From UBA1724 sp963621575 (lineage in GTDB: Bacteria; Verrucomicrobiota; Lentisphaeria; Oligosphaerales; Oligosphaeraceae), in the NCBI GenBank assembly GCA_963621575.1, contig CAVFEH010000001.1, positions 124,001 through 188,000 on the forward strand: a stretch of DNA of 64,000 nucleotides. The letters run 5' to 3'. Below, piece by piece: positions 19,259 through 28,333 of this stretch. The position numbers were made by a program, and so were the translations under genes. Under the pieces are notes generated by a model. That model made no database searches. It had not been told where the DNA came from and was given only the letters and a program-made list of their open reading frames with translations. The first letter of the stretch is position 1; each line of letters starts with the position of its first letter.

Positions 19259-21261
19259 ATGCGCCCGCGAAACGGGCCGCATCCTAAAAATAGGACTCCG
19301 CCCGGGTTTTGCAAGGAAGGACGCTTTACCAGTCTGGCGATCTGCTTCCTGACCCGTGCGGGATTGCTGCTCTACAGTGGCTCCGAACCCTCGCATGCGC
19401 CCTGGGATCTCGTGGGCGTCTTCGCCACGGGGCTGCTCTTCGACGGGATCGTGGGGCTCTTCCTCCTGGCGCCGCTGGTCCTCTTCCTGGCGCTGCTCTC
19501 CCGGCGCGCCTTCGCCCGCCGTGGCATGCGGATTCTCCTGGGCACCTGGCTTTGCGCCCTGGATTTCGTGTATCTCTTCACTGCAGTTGCGGAGTTCTTC
19601 TTCTGGGAGGAATTCGCCTCCCGTTTCAACTTCATCGCAGTGGACTACCTGGCGTACACCACGGAGGTTCTCGGAAACATCTGGCAGTCATATCCCATTG
19701 TGCCGTTGGTGCTGGGGATCCTGGCACTCTCCCTGTGGCTGCTTTGGGGACAGCTCCGGTGCTCGCTGGCGCGCGCCTGGTTTGCCTCCGACACCCCCTG
19801 CCGTCCGCGCCTGGCATTCCTGGGGGGCCACGCCGCCGCCATTCTCCTGGCGACCCTGCTGGTCAACTACCAGTCCCACCCCGCCTTCCACGGCAATCTC
19901 TATAACTAGGAGCTCTCCCTCAACGGCGTCTACACCCTGGCCGCCGCCTTCCTCCATAACCAGATCGACTACGAGCAGTTCTATTCCACCATGCCCGAGG
20001 AGAAAATAAGCGGCATCCTCCGGGAGGAGCTGGGACGCGACGGTTCCGTCTTCCTTTCCGACGCCCCCATGGACATCCGGCGGGTGGTCACTTCCCCGGA
20101 CGGCGCCCAGGCGCACGAATGGAATGTGATTCTGGTGCTGGAGGAGAGCTTCAGCGCCTATTTCACTGGTGTGCTGGAGGCCGAGGGAAAGGCCCTGACT
20201 CCCAACTTCGACCGCCTCGCCCGCGACGGAATCCTCCTGCGCCGGTGCTTCGCCTCCGGCACACGCACCGTCCGCGGCATCGAGGCCGTACAGCTTTCCA
20301 TTCCGCCGACGCCCGGGCAGTCCCTGGTCAAGCGCACCAACTACCAGGACATGTTCTCCATGGGACGGCTCTTCCGGGAGCGCGGATACCGGAATACCTT
20401 CCTCTACGGGGGAAACGGCTTCTTTGACAACATGAACGCCTTCTTCGCCGCCAACGGCTACGAGATCCAGGACAGCACCTCGCCTCTTTCCAAGCCAAAG
20501 ACCTTCTCCAATGCCTGGGGTGCTGCGACGAGGACCTCTTCCAGTGGTCCCTGGACGCTGCCGACCGCGCCTACGCCGACGGCGTACCCTTCCACCAGTT
20601 CCTCCTTACGACCTCCAACCATCGCCCATACACTTTTCCCGAGGGACGTGTCGACGCACCCCAGAAGAGCCGCTCCTCCGCTGTGCGCTACAGCGACTAC
20701 GCCCTGGGAAAGTTTCTGGAGGACGCCAGCAGGAAGCCCTGGTTCGCAAACACCCTTTTTGTAGTGGTCGCCGACCACTGCCACAGCACCTTGGGACGGG
20801 AGGCGCTCCCCCTCAACAAATACCACATCCCTGCGCTCTTCTACAATCCCATGCTGGTCCCCTCTCGGAAAATCGACACTGTCTGCAGTCAAATCGACAT
20901 CGCGCCCACGCTCTTCGGATTGTTGAACTGGTCCTATGTCAGTGAGTTCTATGGCTATGACGTGGCCCGGGCATCCGAGGAGAATGGCCGCGCCTTCCCC
21001 GGCACCTTCCAGCATCTGGGATTCCTCAACGGTGAGACCGGGGATCTGACCACGCTTTATCCCCAGCGGAGGCACGACAGCGTTCATTGGCGTCTCCAGA
21101 CGCCCTACGAGATCACCGGCCAGGGCTCCCGGGAGCAGGACAAGGTCGATTTGGGCCGTGCCATCGCCATCTACCAGAGTGCCAGCGTCCGCGCGGCGAA
21201 GCGTCTGGACAAGGTATTCGGGGCCATGCCCCCCATGAAGGTCCTGGAGGTGTCGAAATGA
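19259..21261 (+). pseudogene. LTA-synthase-family sulfatase-fold phosphotransferase, disrupted
   Basis: Homologous to membrane-anchored enzymes that transfer phosphoglycerol or phosphoethanolamine to envelope glycans. Residues before 19907 form several membrane helices. The extracytoplasmic catalytic domain follows, with LVLEESFSAYF, the nucleophile threonine in ASGTRTVRG, and VVVADHCHS for metal binding. The frame is broken twice: an in-frame TAG at 19907-19909 just after the membrane part, and a one-base deletion at the G run 20517-20520, after which the protein continues correctly (CDEDLFQWSLDAADRAYADG and on to 21261). The first membrane segments may also be lost. Its stop overlaps the ATG of the PAP2 gene. 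It is either a decayed gene or affected by assembly errors; two lesions favour decay. Confidence 0.8.
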
Positions 21262-21992
21262 AATCCCCCGCCGATTTCTGTTTCTGGGGGCACTCCTCCT
21301 GGGTGCTCCCCCTTTGCCTCCTGGTCCTCACCATCCTTTCCTTCGAGTGCACTTCATGGGATTTCTGGATCCAGGACCACTTCTATAAGCCCGGAGAGGG
21401 ATGGCTCCTGAAATTGGACAAGCACCACGGCTTCGGGCTGATCTACTACACGGGTCCAAAGTGGCTGCTGGGGCAGCTTGGCTTCGTGCTGGGCGCCATC
21501 CTCGTCTGGATCGCCGTCCGGAAGCGCCGTCTTGCCTGGGGGTTGCTCTTTATCGTGGTCACCATGATCGCGGTGCCCACCCTCGTGGCGAATCTCAAGT
21601 CGGATTGCAGCGTGCCCTATCCCGCGCGGCTGGCACGCTACGGGGGAACGGAGCTGCCCCGGAATCTCTGCCAGGCCTTCTTCGAACCCGTCCCCGCCGG
21701 CAGCAAACGATACCACGGCTGGCCCGCCGGACACGCCAGCGGGGGATTCGCCACCATGGGCGCCGCATTCGTCGCCGAACGCAAAAAATGCCGCTGGCTC
21801 GCTTTCGGGGGAGTCACCGCCCTGGGATTCTTCATGGGAATCTGCCATACCATGGACGGAAACCACTTCTTTAGCCACAATCTGGTCTCCTATTTCCTGG
21901 CGTGGCTCGTCGCCGCACTCCTCTACCTCCTCTTCGGAAAAAGCAAAAAACACGTGGAGCGATTTCTCGCTTCCCGTGTTTCGAAGGCTTGA
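21258..21992 (+). CDS. PAP2-family membrane phosphatase
   Basis: A 244-residue membrane protein of the phosphatidic-acid phosphatase type 2 superfamily, likely to remove phosphate from a lipid or polyprenyl phosphate on the outer face of the inner membrane. Five or six hydrophobic helices are visible. The three phosphatase motifs appear in modified form: KSDCSVPYPARL (near 115), GWPAGHASGG (near 155) with the catalytic His, and GICHTMDGNHFFSHNL (near 195). The start overlaps the preceding stop (ATGA), so it was translationally coupled to the sulfatase-fold gene; that pairing is common in envelope-lipid modification. It remains intact although its partner is broken. Confidence 0.85.
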   Translation: MKSPADFCFWGHSSWVLPLCLLVLTILSFECTSWDFWIQDHFYKPGEGWLLKLDKHHGFGLIYYTGPKWLLGQLGFVLGAILVWIAVRKRRLAWGLLFIVVTMIAVPTLVANLKSDCSVPYPARLARYGGTELPRNLCQAFFEPVPAGSKRYHGWPAGHASGGFATMGAAFVAERKKCRWLAFGGVTALGFFMGICHTMDGNHFFSHNLVSYFLAWLVAALLYLLFGKSKKHVERFLASRVSKA

Positions 21993-22044
21993 GGACGGGG
22001 AGGAAGCGGCGCTGTCCGGCGCGACTCCCTCCCGCTGTCGGACG

Positions 22045-23586
22045 TCAGCGTCCGGCGAGCATGTCCTCGATGTCCTTGTCGGCGGTGGTGATGCCTTTGA
22101 TGCCGAAGGTGTCGGCCAGGACTTTCGCCACGCCGGGGGAGAGGAATGCGGGGAGGGTGGGCCCCAGACGGATGTTCTGGAATCCCAGGGAGAGGACGGC
22201 CAGGAGGACGGCAACGGCCTTCTGCTCGTACCAGGCGATGTCGAATGAGAGGGGCAGTTTGTTCACGTCGTCCAGGCCGAAGGCCTCCTTGAGCTTGAGG
22301 GCGATGATGGCCAGGCTGTAGCAGTCGTTGCACTGGCCGGCATCCAGCACCCGGGGAATGCCGCCGATGTCACCCAGCTGCAGCTTGTTGTAGCGGTATT
22401 TTGCGCAGCCGGCGGTGAGGATCACGGTGTCCATAGGGAGCTTTTCGGCCACTTCGGTGTAGTATTCCCGGGTCCGCTGGCGACCGTCGCAGCCGGCCAT
22501 GACCACGAAGCGCTTCAGGGCGCCGGACTTGACGGCGTCGACCACCTTGTCGGCCAGGGCCAGCGTCTGCGCGTGGGCGAAGCCGCCGGTGATTTCGCCG
22601 TCTTCCAGGGGAGTGGGAGGCGGGCAGGTCTTCGCCAGGGCGATGACGGCGGAGAAGTCCTTCGGGGCGCCGTCCCTGCGGTCGGCGATGTGGGGCACCC
22701 CGGGGTATCCCGCCATGCCGGTGGTGAAGATCCGGTCCTTGTAGGCTTCCTGTACGGGCGTGATGCAGTTGGTGGTCATGAGGATGGGGCCGTTGAAGGC
22801 CGCGAATTCCTTGTTCTGAAGGTGCCAGGCGTTGCCGTAGTTGCCGTAGAGGTGTGGGTGTTTCTTCAGGCCAGGGTAGTAATGGGCTGCCAGCATCTCG
22901 CTGTGGGTGTACACGTCAATCCCCTGTCCCTCCGTCTGCTCCAGGAGTTCCTTCATGTCCCGCAGGTCGTGGCCGGAGACAAGGATGCCCGGACGGCTCC
23001 CCACGCCGATCTTCACCTTCGTGGCCACGGGATTGCCGTAGGCCTCCGTGTTGGCGGCGTCCAGCAGCGCCATGGTGGTCACCGCCACGGAACCGCACTT
23101 CAGCACCAGCGCCGTCAGTTCGTCGGCGCTCTTCTCCTGCGCCAGGGCCGCCAGGGCCTTGAAGAGGAAGGCGTAGACCGCGTCGTCCTCTTTTCCCAGC
23201 ATGGCCGCGTGGTCCGCGTATGCCGCCACGCCCTTCAGGCCGTAGGTCAGGAGCTCTCGCAGGGAGCGGATGTCCTCGTTGTCGCAGGAGAGCACGCCCA
23301 GGGGCGCCGTGGCCGTCGTGGGACCGGCCAGGCGCTGGCACTCCGCGATCTGTGCCTGGAGGCGCGCGTCGTCAAAGTTCGCGTTGGTGATGGTGAGGAA
23401 GAGTGACTGCGCCACGAAGAGCCCCAGTTCCCGGGTGGGGGGTTGCGTGAGGGCCAGGACCTTCAGACTTTGCAGAAGACGGTCCATGAGATTGGCGGTC
23501 TCCGGCTTCTTGCCGCACATGCCGGCCAGGTCGCAGCCCTTGTTGCGGCAGGCCTCCTGGCACTGGAAGCAGAACATGTTGTTCAT
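22045..23586 (-). CDS. hcp: Hybrid-cluster protein (hydroxylamine reductase)
   Basis: A cytoplasmic 4Fe-2S-2O hybrid-cluster enzyme that reduces hydroxylamine and, in better-studied bacteria, nitric oxide. At 513 residues it is somewhat short for the family. The N-terminal cubane cysteines are CFQC at 6 and 9, then 18 and 24. Hybrid-cluster ligands appear in TTNCITPV, MAGCDGRQ, LTAGCAKYRYNK and DAGQCNDCYS. AGGAG lies 7 bases before the ATG at 23586. It follows a ferredoxin-like gene and tetR, 30 bases downstream, so it probably belongs to one operon with them. The role here is most likely nitrosative-stress defence in an anaerobe. Confidence 0.96.
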   Translation of the reverse strand: MNNMFCFQCQEACRNKGCDLAGMCGKKPETANLMDRLLQSLKVLALTQPPTRELGLFVAQSLFLTITNANFDDARLQAQIAECQRLAGPTTATAPLGVLSCDNEDIRSLRELLTYGLKGVAAYADHAAMLGKEDDAVYAFLFKALAALAQEKSADELTALVLKCGSVAVTTMALLDAANTEAYGNPVATKVKIGVGSRPGILVSGHDLRDMKELLEQTEGQGIDVYTHSEMLAAHYYPGLKKHPHLYGNYGNAWHLQNKEFAAFNGPILMTTNCITPVQEAYKDRIFTTGMAGYPGVPHIADRRDGAPKDFSAVIALAKTCPPPTPLEDGEITGGFAHAQTLALADKVVDAVKSGALKRFVVMAGCDGRQRTREYYTEVAEKLPMDTVILTAGCAKYRYNKLQLGDIGGIPRVLDAGQCNDCYSLAIIALKLKEAFGLDDVNKLPLSFDIAWYEQKAVAVLLAVLSLGFQNIRLGPTLPAFLSPGVAKVLADTFGIKGITTADKDIEDMLAGR

Positions 23587-23616
23587 ACGTTTTCTCCTGG
23601 GGTTGTGTGTTTTTTT

Positions 23617-24435
23617 CTATTGCGGGTTTCCGTCGATGCCGACGGTGACGATCTTTGGGGACAGGGGGATTCCGGCCTTGGCGATGGCCCTCTCCACGAT
23701 GGCGACGGTGCCGCCGCAGCAGGGGACCTCCATGCGCGCCACCGTGATTGAGTGGATGGCGTGGCGGCGGAAGATCTCCGCCAGCTTGTCCACATAGCCG
23801 TCCGTGTCGGAGTCCAGCTTGGGGCAGAAGACCACCAGGATCCGGCCGGCCAGGAGCTCCTTGTGGAAGGATCCGTAGGCGTGGGCCACGCAGTCGGCGG
23901 AGACAAGCAGGTCCGCGTTGTCAAAGAAGGCCGCGGAGGGATTCAACAGCTTCAGTTGCACCGGCCACTGCGTCAGCGCCGAGGCGCCGCCGGCAAGTGC
24001 CTCCGGCTGCGGAGCCGGACGCGCCACGCGGCGGGCAAGCATGCCGGGACAGCCCCCCGGATGAGGAAACGCCGGGGCGGCTTCCCGGGGCAGGGGGATG
24101 CACTGCTCCTTCAGGTATTCCACCGCAATGCCGTGGAGCCCCTCCTCCCCGTGGGACTTCAGGTGCTTCAGATGGGCGGCGATGGTGCCGGCGCCCTGGC
24201 GGACGATGTTCGCCATCACTTTTCGCTCGTCGTAGGGCTCCGCCTCCCGCTCCACGGAGCGCAGGGCACCCGTGGGGCACTCGCCCAGGCAGGCCCCCAG
24301 GCCGTCGCAGAAGAGGTCGCTGATCAGACGCGCCTTGCCGTCAATGACCTGCAGCGCGCCCTCCGGACAATTCGGAATGCATTTGCCGCAGCCATTGCAC
24401 TTGCTTTCGTCAATCTCGATGATCCTGCGCTTCAT
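23617..24435 (-). CDS. 4Fe-4S ferredoxin-domain protein linked to Hcp
   Basis: A 272-residue iron-sulfur protein, probably the electron donor for the hybrid-cluster protein. Residues 1-60 hold two ferredoxin motifs, CNGCGKCIPNCPEGA and CDGLGACLGECPTGA; the second uses a wider CxxxxxCxxxC spacing. The C-terminal half (about 150-272) has a conserved-looking domain with SADCVAHAYGSFH, VVFCPKLDSD and VPCCGGTVAI, the last with paired cysteines that may bind a further cluster. AGGAGG lies 9 bases before the ATG, and this ATG overlaps the stop of tetR by four bases. Proteins of this type are often found next to hcp in anaerobes. Confidence 0.88.
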   Translation of the reverse strand: MKRRIIEIDESKCNGCGKCIPNCPEGALQVIDGKARLISDLFCDGLGACLGECPTGALRSVEREAEPYDERKVMANIVRQGAGTIAAHLKHLKSHGEEGLHGIAVEYLKEQCIPLPREAAPAFPHPGGCPGMLARRVARPAPQPEALAGGASALTQWPVQLKLLNPSAAFFDNADLLVSADCVAHAYGSFHKELLAGRILVVFCPKLDSDTDGYVDKLAEIFRRHAIHSITVARMEVPCCGGTVAIVERAIAKAGIPLSPKIVTVGIDGNPQ

Positions 24436-25013
24436 GGTTTTCGTTCCTCCTTTTTGAAAAGACTCTCCAGGGTGTCCAGAAGCTCCTGCCCCTTCTTCCA
24501 GAGGTCGAAGGCGCCGCCCGTCATGCCCCATTGCTTCACCAGAAGACGGATGGGGCCCATCACAATCCGGAACAACGCGTCCTGCGGAAGACCCGCGGGA
24601 ATCTCGCCGTCCTCCACCGCCTCAGAAAACCGCTGCGAAAGCTCGTTGCGGTGTTTGTGCATCATCGCCATCAGCTTTGCGGAGAACTCCGGGTCGTCCA
24701 GGAACAACTCCTCCGCGAACATGACGCGCGCGAGATCAGGGGCCGCCTCGACTTGCTTCAGACGACCCTCCACAAAACCACGGATCCCACGGAAACCACG
24801 GACGCCCGCAACGCCCGGAGAAACCCCGCCCTCAAAACGGCGAATCATTGCCGCGATGATCTCAGACTTGCTCCGAAAATGACGGTACAATCCCGGCTCG
24901 CTGATCCCAATGGCCTCACTCAAATTCTTCAAGGTCAAATGCTGGATCCCGCGCGTCGCCGTCAAATGCAACGCCGCGTCCACGATCTCGTTCTGACGCT
25001 TGCTCAACTCCAT
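24432..25013 (-). CDS. TetR/AcrR-family transcriptional regulator
   Basis: A 193-residue repressor-type protein. The N-terminal helix-turn-helix (about 8-55) reads IVDAALHLTATRG ... LSEAIGISEPGLYRHFRSK, typical of TetR. The ligand-binding part is helical. Between helices 4 and 5 there is an unusual Gly/Arg/Phe segment (GVRGFRGIRGF, about residues 70-80) where relatives normally have a helix. Its stop overlaps the start of the Fe-S protein gene (ATGA), so it is co-transcribed with the ferredoxin-like gene and hcp. A palindrome lies in its own promoter, which suggests autoregulation. The inducer is unknown; a nitrosative or redox signal is a guess from context. Confidence 0.92.
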   Translation of the reverse strand: MELSKRQNEIVDAALHLTATRGIQHLTLKNLSEAIGISEPGLYRHFRSKSEIIAAMIRRFEGGVSPGVAGVRGFRGIRGFVEGRLKQVEAAPDLARVMFAEELFLDDPEFSAKLMAMMHKHRNELSQRFSEAVEDGEIPAGLPQDALFRIVMGPIRLLVKQWGMTGGAFDLWKKGQELLDTLESLFKKEERKP

Positions 25014-25048
25014 CGGAAAACCCTCCCCCCGTCACCGGGGAAGTTTTT

Positions 25049-25098
25049 GTTAGTTATAAATCACTCGCATACTGTAGGCGCTCCCGGCAGGTTTGCAA
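25049..25098 (-). promoter_or_regulatory. Candidate promoter and operator of the tetR-hcp operon
   Basis: On the minus strand TTGCAA (25093-25098) and TACAGT (25071-25076) are 16 bases apart. Directly after the -10 box lies GTGATTTATAACTAAC (25049-25064), an imperfect palindrome in which 12 of 16 positions are symmetric, covering the expected transcription start. A repressor bound there would block initiation. The operator assignment is inference. Confidence 0.45.
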
Positions 25099-25258
25099 GC
25101 CAATCTGCCGGGGGAGATGGAAAATCCCGTTCACTGCCCATTGGCCGAGTGGCTACATTAGGCGGCGTTTCGGGTTTTCGGGGCGTGCGCGGTTTTATGC
25201 GTAGGCTCAGGCGGTGTTCTTTGCTTGTTCGCGGTCTTTTTCTTGGAGGTGTTGTCTT

Positions 25259-26620
25259 ATGGTCACGGGTGGTTGGGCGAATCCCGCGAGGATTTTGCAG
25301 GAAGAGCTGGAGACGCTGGCGTATCAGGGTGTGGAGGTTCCGTCGGCGTTGCGGGACCGTGTGATGGCGGTGACTCCGGCGAATGAGTATGACGACGCGG
25401 TTGTGGATGCGTTGTGGAAGGAGCTGGGGGAATTGAGGCCCCGTGGGGATTTCCCCTTCGTGCAGCCCGATGGGCTGGAGGAGATCCGTGCGTTGCGTCC
25501 GAAGGCGTCCTTTGACCTGGCGCCCATGCCTTCGGAGGAGGAGCTCATGGACCGTTTCCACGGTGCCTGGATTGGCCGTTGCTGCGGGTGCGCCCTGGGC
25601 AAGCCCGTGGAATGCCAGGAGGGCGGCTGGCGGTGGATCCGGAATTGCCTCCAGAAGCACAATGACTGGCCCCTGAAGGACTACTTCAGCGCCGCCCCCG
25701 CCGGTGACGACGCCACCATCCGGGCCTGTCTCGACTGCTGCCGCGAAAATATCCAGTGCATGGTGGGCGACGACGACGTCCACTACACCCTGGTGGGCCT
25801 TGCGGTCATGGAGCAGTTCGGCAAGGACTTCCAGTGGCAGGACATCGCGGATGCATGGGATGCCCGTCTTCCCTACAACCAGATCTGCACCGCCGAGACG
25901 CAGGCCATCCTGAATTGGCATCTCCGGAAGGCGCGCTGCTATGTCGCCCCCCGGGACCAGAATGTGACCGCCGAGTTCACGCGCTCCCGCCGCAATCCCT
26001 ACCGGGAGTGGATCGGCGCACAGATCCGCGCCGACTTCTGGGCCTGGGCGGCCGCCGGCGACCCCGGACGAGCGGCGGAATACGCCTGGCGCGACGCCCA
26101 TTGGACCCACTGCAAGAATGGCATCTACGGCGAGATGTTCGTCGCCGCCCTCCAGGCCGCCGCCTTCCGGGAGTCCGATCCCCATAAACTGGTGCAGATC
26201 GGCCTGTCACAGATCCCCGGGCATTGCCGCCTGGCCGCGGAGATCCGCCTGACTGTCGAGAAGGTCGGCGAATTGGGCGACTTCGAATCCTACATGAAGT
26301 GGCACGAGGGGCATTTCGCCGGAATGAACGCCGTCCATACCGTCAACAACGCCTGCATCGTGGTCATGGCGCTTCTCCTGGGGGAAGGCGACCCTGACCG
26401 CTCGATATGCCTGGCGGTCTCCGCAGGGCTGGATACCGATTGCAACGGCGCAACCGTGGGCGCAATCCTTGGAATCCTCCGCGGCGCCCGCAATTTCGGC
26501 GGCCGACTGGCCCCGCGGATCCATGATACCATCGAGGCAAATATGGTGGGATTCCAGCACGAGTCCCTGGCCGACCTGGCAAAACGCACCCTGCAGGTCT
26601 GGAAGGCCGCGCAGAAGTAG
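25259..26620 (+). CDS. ADP-ribosylglycohydrolase-family protein
   Basis: Belongs to the magnesium-dependent family that removes ADP-ribose from proteins, nucleic acids or small molecules. The 453-residue protein has an N-terminal lead of about 85 residues, then the fold begins at FHGAWIGRCCGCALGKP. Metal ligands are in GDDDVHYT (near 173) and in SAGLDTDCNGATVGAILG (near 395), which matches the family DTDxxxxxxG motif. GGAGG lies 9 bases before the ATG at 25259; the open frame upstream is not supported. It stands alone on its strand. Bacterial members of this type often act in nucleoside or sugar metabolism as well as de-ADP-ribosylation, and no partner gene decides which. Confidence 0.88.
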   Translation: MVTGGWANPARILQEELETLAYQGVEVPSALRDRVMAVTPANEYDDAVVDALWKELGELRPRGDFPFVQPDGLEEIRALRPKASFDLAPMPSEEELMDRFHGAWIGRCCGCALGKPVECQEGGWRWIRNCLQKHNDWPLKDYFSAAPAGDDATIRACLDCCRENIQCMVGDDDVHYTLVGLAVMEQFGKDFQWQDIADAWDARLPYNQICTAETQAILNWHLRKARCYVAPRDQNVTAEFTRSRRNPYREWIGAQIRADFWAWAAAGDPGRAAEYAWRDAHWTHCKNGIYGEMFVAALQAAAFRESDPHKLVQIGLSQIPGHCRLAAEIRLTVEKVGELGDFESYMKWHEGHFAGMNAVHTVNNACIVVMALLLGEGDPDRSICLAVSAGLDTDCNGATVGAILGILRGARNFGGRLAPRIHDTIEANMVGFQHESLADLAKRTLQVWKAAQK

Positions 26621-26693
26621 GCTCTTCCAAGCGGGGAAAAAACAGCGCGGCCGCTCCGCGGAAAGCCCACCGGGGAAAACGGGGGAGCGCAGG

Positions 26694-26727
26694 GTGTAAT
26701 GCCCCTTGCTACAGGGAGGCATTACAC
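26694..26727. repeat. Palindromic element, copy 1
   Basis: Perfect 10-base arms GTGTAATGCC and GGCATTACAC enclose 14 bases (CCTTGCTACAGGGA). It sits 74 bases after the ADP-ribosylglycohydrolase stop. A related element lies at 29054-29088 with TGTAATGC and GCATTACA arms. No T-run follows, so it is not a standard terminator. Confidence 0.75.
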
Positions 26728-26801
26728 GATTGTGGCGCATCCACGGCCGGTTCCGCTGTTGAGTGGCGGGGCCGGCCTTTTGTTTGGGAGGAGGGGGGCA
26801 T

Positions 26802-27485
26802 GAGGAAGTCCTGTGGTAGAATGGTGACAATCCGGATGTGCGGGCGCGTTTGTCGGGGATAACCACGGCGTCCTGGCGTCTCATGCTGGGGAATCGTCGG
26901 ATTTTGGTCGTGGACGAAACGCAACACATTGAGGGGATTGGGATGGCGTTGAAGTTGGTCGTGGATGAACTGCCGGAGATTCAAGTGATCGCCACGGGCT
27001 CTTTTTCTTTTGAGTTGAGGAACCGGCCTGCGGAGCTTTTGGCGGGGCGGAAGTTCGAGTATCGTCGGCCGCCGTTGTCTTTTGGGGAGTTGGTGGCCGC
27101 ACAGGGACTCCTGGAGGCGGCGCAGGAGCGTGAGAGGCGTCTTCTGTATGGTGGATGTCCGGATGTGGTGTCTCATCCTGGGGAAGAGCAGGGGCGGTTG
27201 GCGGAGTTGACCGAGAACCATCTCCTCAAGGATATTTATGCCATGGATGGCGTGAAGAAGGTCAGTTGCTTGGACCGGCTTGTGCGCGCGTTTGCCTTCC
27301 AGAATGGTTCGGTGGTGAATCGGAGTGGGGTTGGCGAACATTTCGGGGATGGACGCGAAGACCGTGGAAACGAGAATTCCAGGGCGAAGATCCCCAGCAG
27401 CTTCCGGAACGCCTGCCCCGAGGCCGCAACCGCCACCCTGACTCCGAAAAACTACGACTCCTTCCTGCTTTGGATGGCGGGGTGA
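26802..27485 (+). pseudogene. Decayed AAA+ ATPase (DUF4143 family)
   Basis: Remnant of an ATPase of the kind found with a C-terminal DUF4143 nuclease-like domain. Recognisable pieces in one frame are EEVLW (26802), an in-frame TAG at 26817-26819, NGDNPDVRARLSG, the Walker B ILVVDETQ, IATGSFSFELRNR, GRKFEYR, PLSFGELVA and LYGGCPDVVSHPGEE. The Walker A part upstream is missing. After about 27315 the frame shifts (ISGMDAKTVE is readable one frame over), and the segment that should carry the nuclease-like domain is deleted. The last piece, TLTPKNYDSFLL, corresponds to the family's extreme C-terminus. No product is expected. Confidence 0.8.
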
Positions 27486-27725
27486 GGAAAAGAGCGGGAG
27501 GGGAGGGCAAGTCGCCCGCGGGAGCGGATCCTCAAGGGGGACGGGACGGGCTGTTGCCCCTGGTGAAGGGGCATCTCGCGGGACTTTTGGGGCGTCCAGA
27601 CGGGTGGCCTCTCAAAAAATACGGATTTTTTCCTCAAAAACACGGCGGGAGGCTTGTAATCCCTGAAAAGGCCCTTATCTTAAGCGCCGTCGTCAGAAAT
27701 GACCGGCACAAGACTTGACAAGTAT

Positions 27726-27802
27726 GGGGCATTAGCTCAGTTGGCTAGAGCGCCTGCATGGCATGCAGGAGGTCATCGGTTCGACCCCGATATGCTCCAC
27801 CA
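27726..27802 (+). tRNA. tRNA-Ala (GGC anticodon)
   Basis: A 77-base cloverleaf. The acceptor arm GGGGCAT pairs with ATGCTCC, with discriminator A and an encoded CCA (27800-27802). The D arm is AGCTC...GAGC, the anticodon stem CCTGC/GCAGG with loop ATGGCAT giving GGC, and the T arm contains GGTTCGACC. It is followed 15 bases later by a strong terminator. Confidence 0.97.
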
Positions 27803-27817
27803 GCCCTTTTCAGAAGA

Positions 27818-27853
27818 CCCGCGCTCTCCGCAGAGAACGCGGGCTTTTTGTTT
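27818..27853 (+). terminator. Rho-independent terminator of tRNA-Ala
   Basis: Stem CCCGCGCTCT (27818-27827) against AGAG-AA-CGCGGG (27832-27843, two unpaired A), then CTTTTTGTTTT. Confidence 0.85.
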
Positions 27854-27854
27854 T

Positions 27855-28333
27855 CCTGCGAAAGTCCCGGAAGCGCAGGGGGATATGGATCATAAAGTCC
27901 CCTCTGTGGTCAGAAGACGCCCGGGAGCTTCTGGAAAACCGTCCCCGAATCCGTCTCAAAATCGCAGTTCACGGTGGAATCCGAGGTCCGTTCGCCCCCC
28001 CCGATATGGGCGCTGTCTTGGTGTGAAACGTTCCCACGGATTCGTCTCCGTGTCCAAGGATATGAATGATTGGCGGAGACAAAAAGAGAGTGTTGTTTTG
28101 GGGGCGCCAGTGGTTCCGCGTGACGATGGAAATGCGCTGAAGCGGTGACAAAGGAGAAGAACACGGTTCCATCGCCGATCGCGGCAAAAATGGTGGGTTG
28201 CGGCTTATATTTTCAAAGGCTTTTGACTTCGGATGGAAGTTTGCAGAGAATACTTTTTTGTTTTGCCAATCTCCTTCGATAAGATCGATTCCTTTAACGG
28301 ATCTAATTCCAATAGGATAAACCTACGGGAAAA
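27855..28333. other. Intergenic stretch of about 480 bases, no gene recognised
   Basis: No coding frame here looks real. The first 300 bases are GC-rich like the rest of the window. From about 28190 the composition turns AT-rich and leads into the foreign-looking gene at 28334, so a junction probably lies near 28190. Confidence 0.5.

Noticed and set aside
19907..19909. Recoded TAG (pyrrolysine-type readthrough) in the sulfatase-fold gene
   Set aside because: The same gene has a separate one-base deletion, so decay is simpler. Other genes in the window end normally at TAG.
27910..28164. Small minus-strand frame ending STVNCDFETDSGTVFQKLPG
   Set aside because: The last part looks protein-like, but there is no start signal, the upstream part is incoherent, and I could not link it to a family.
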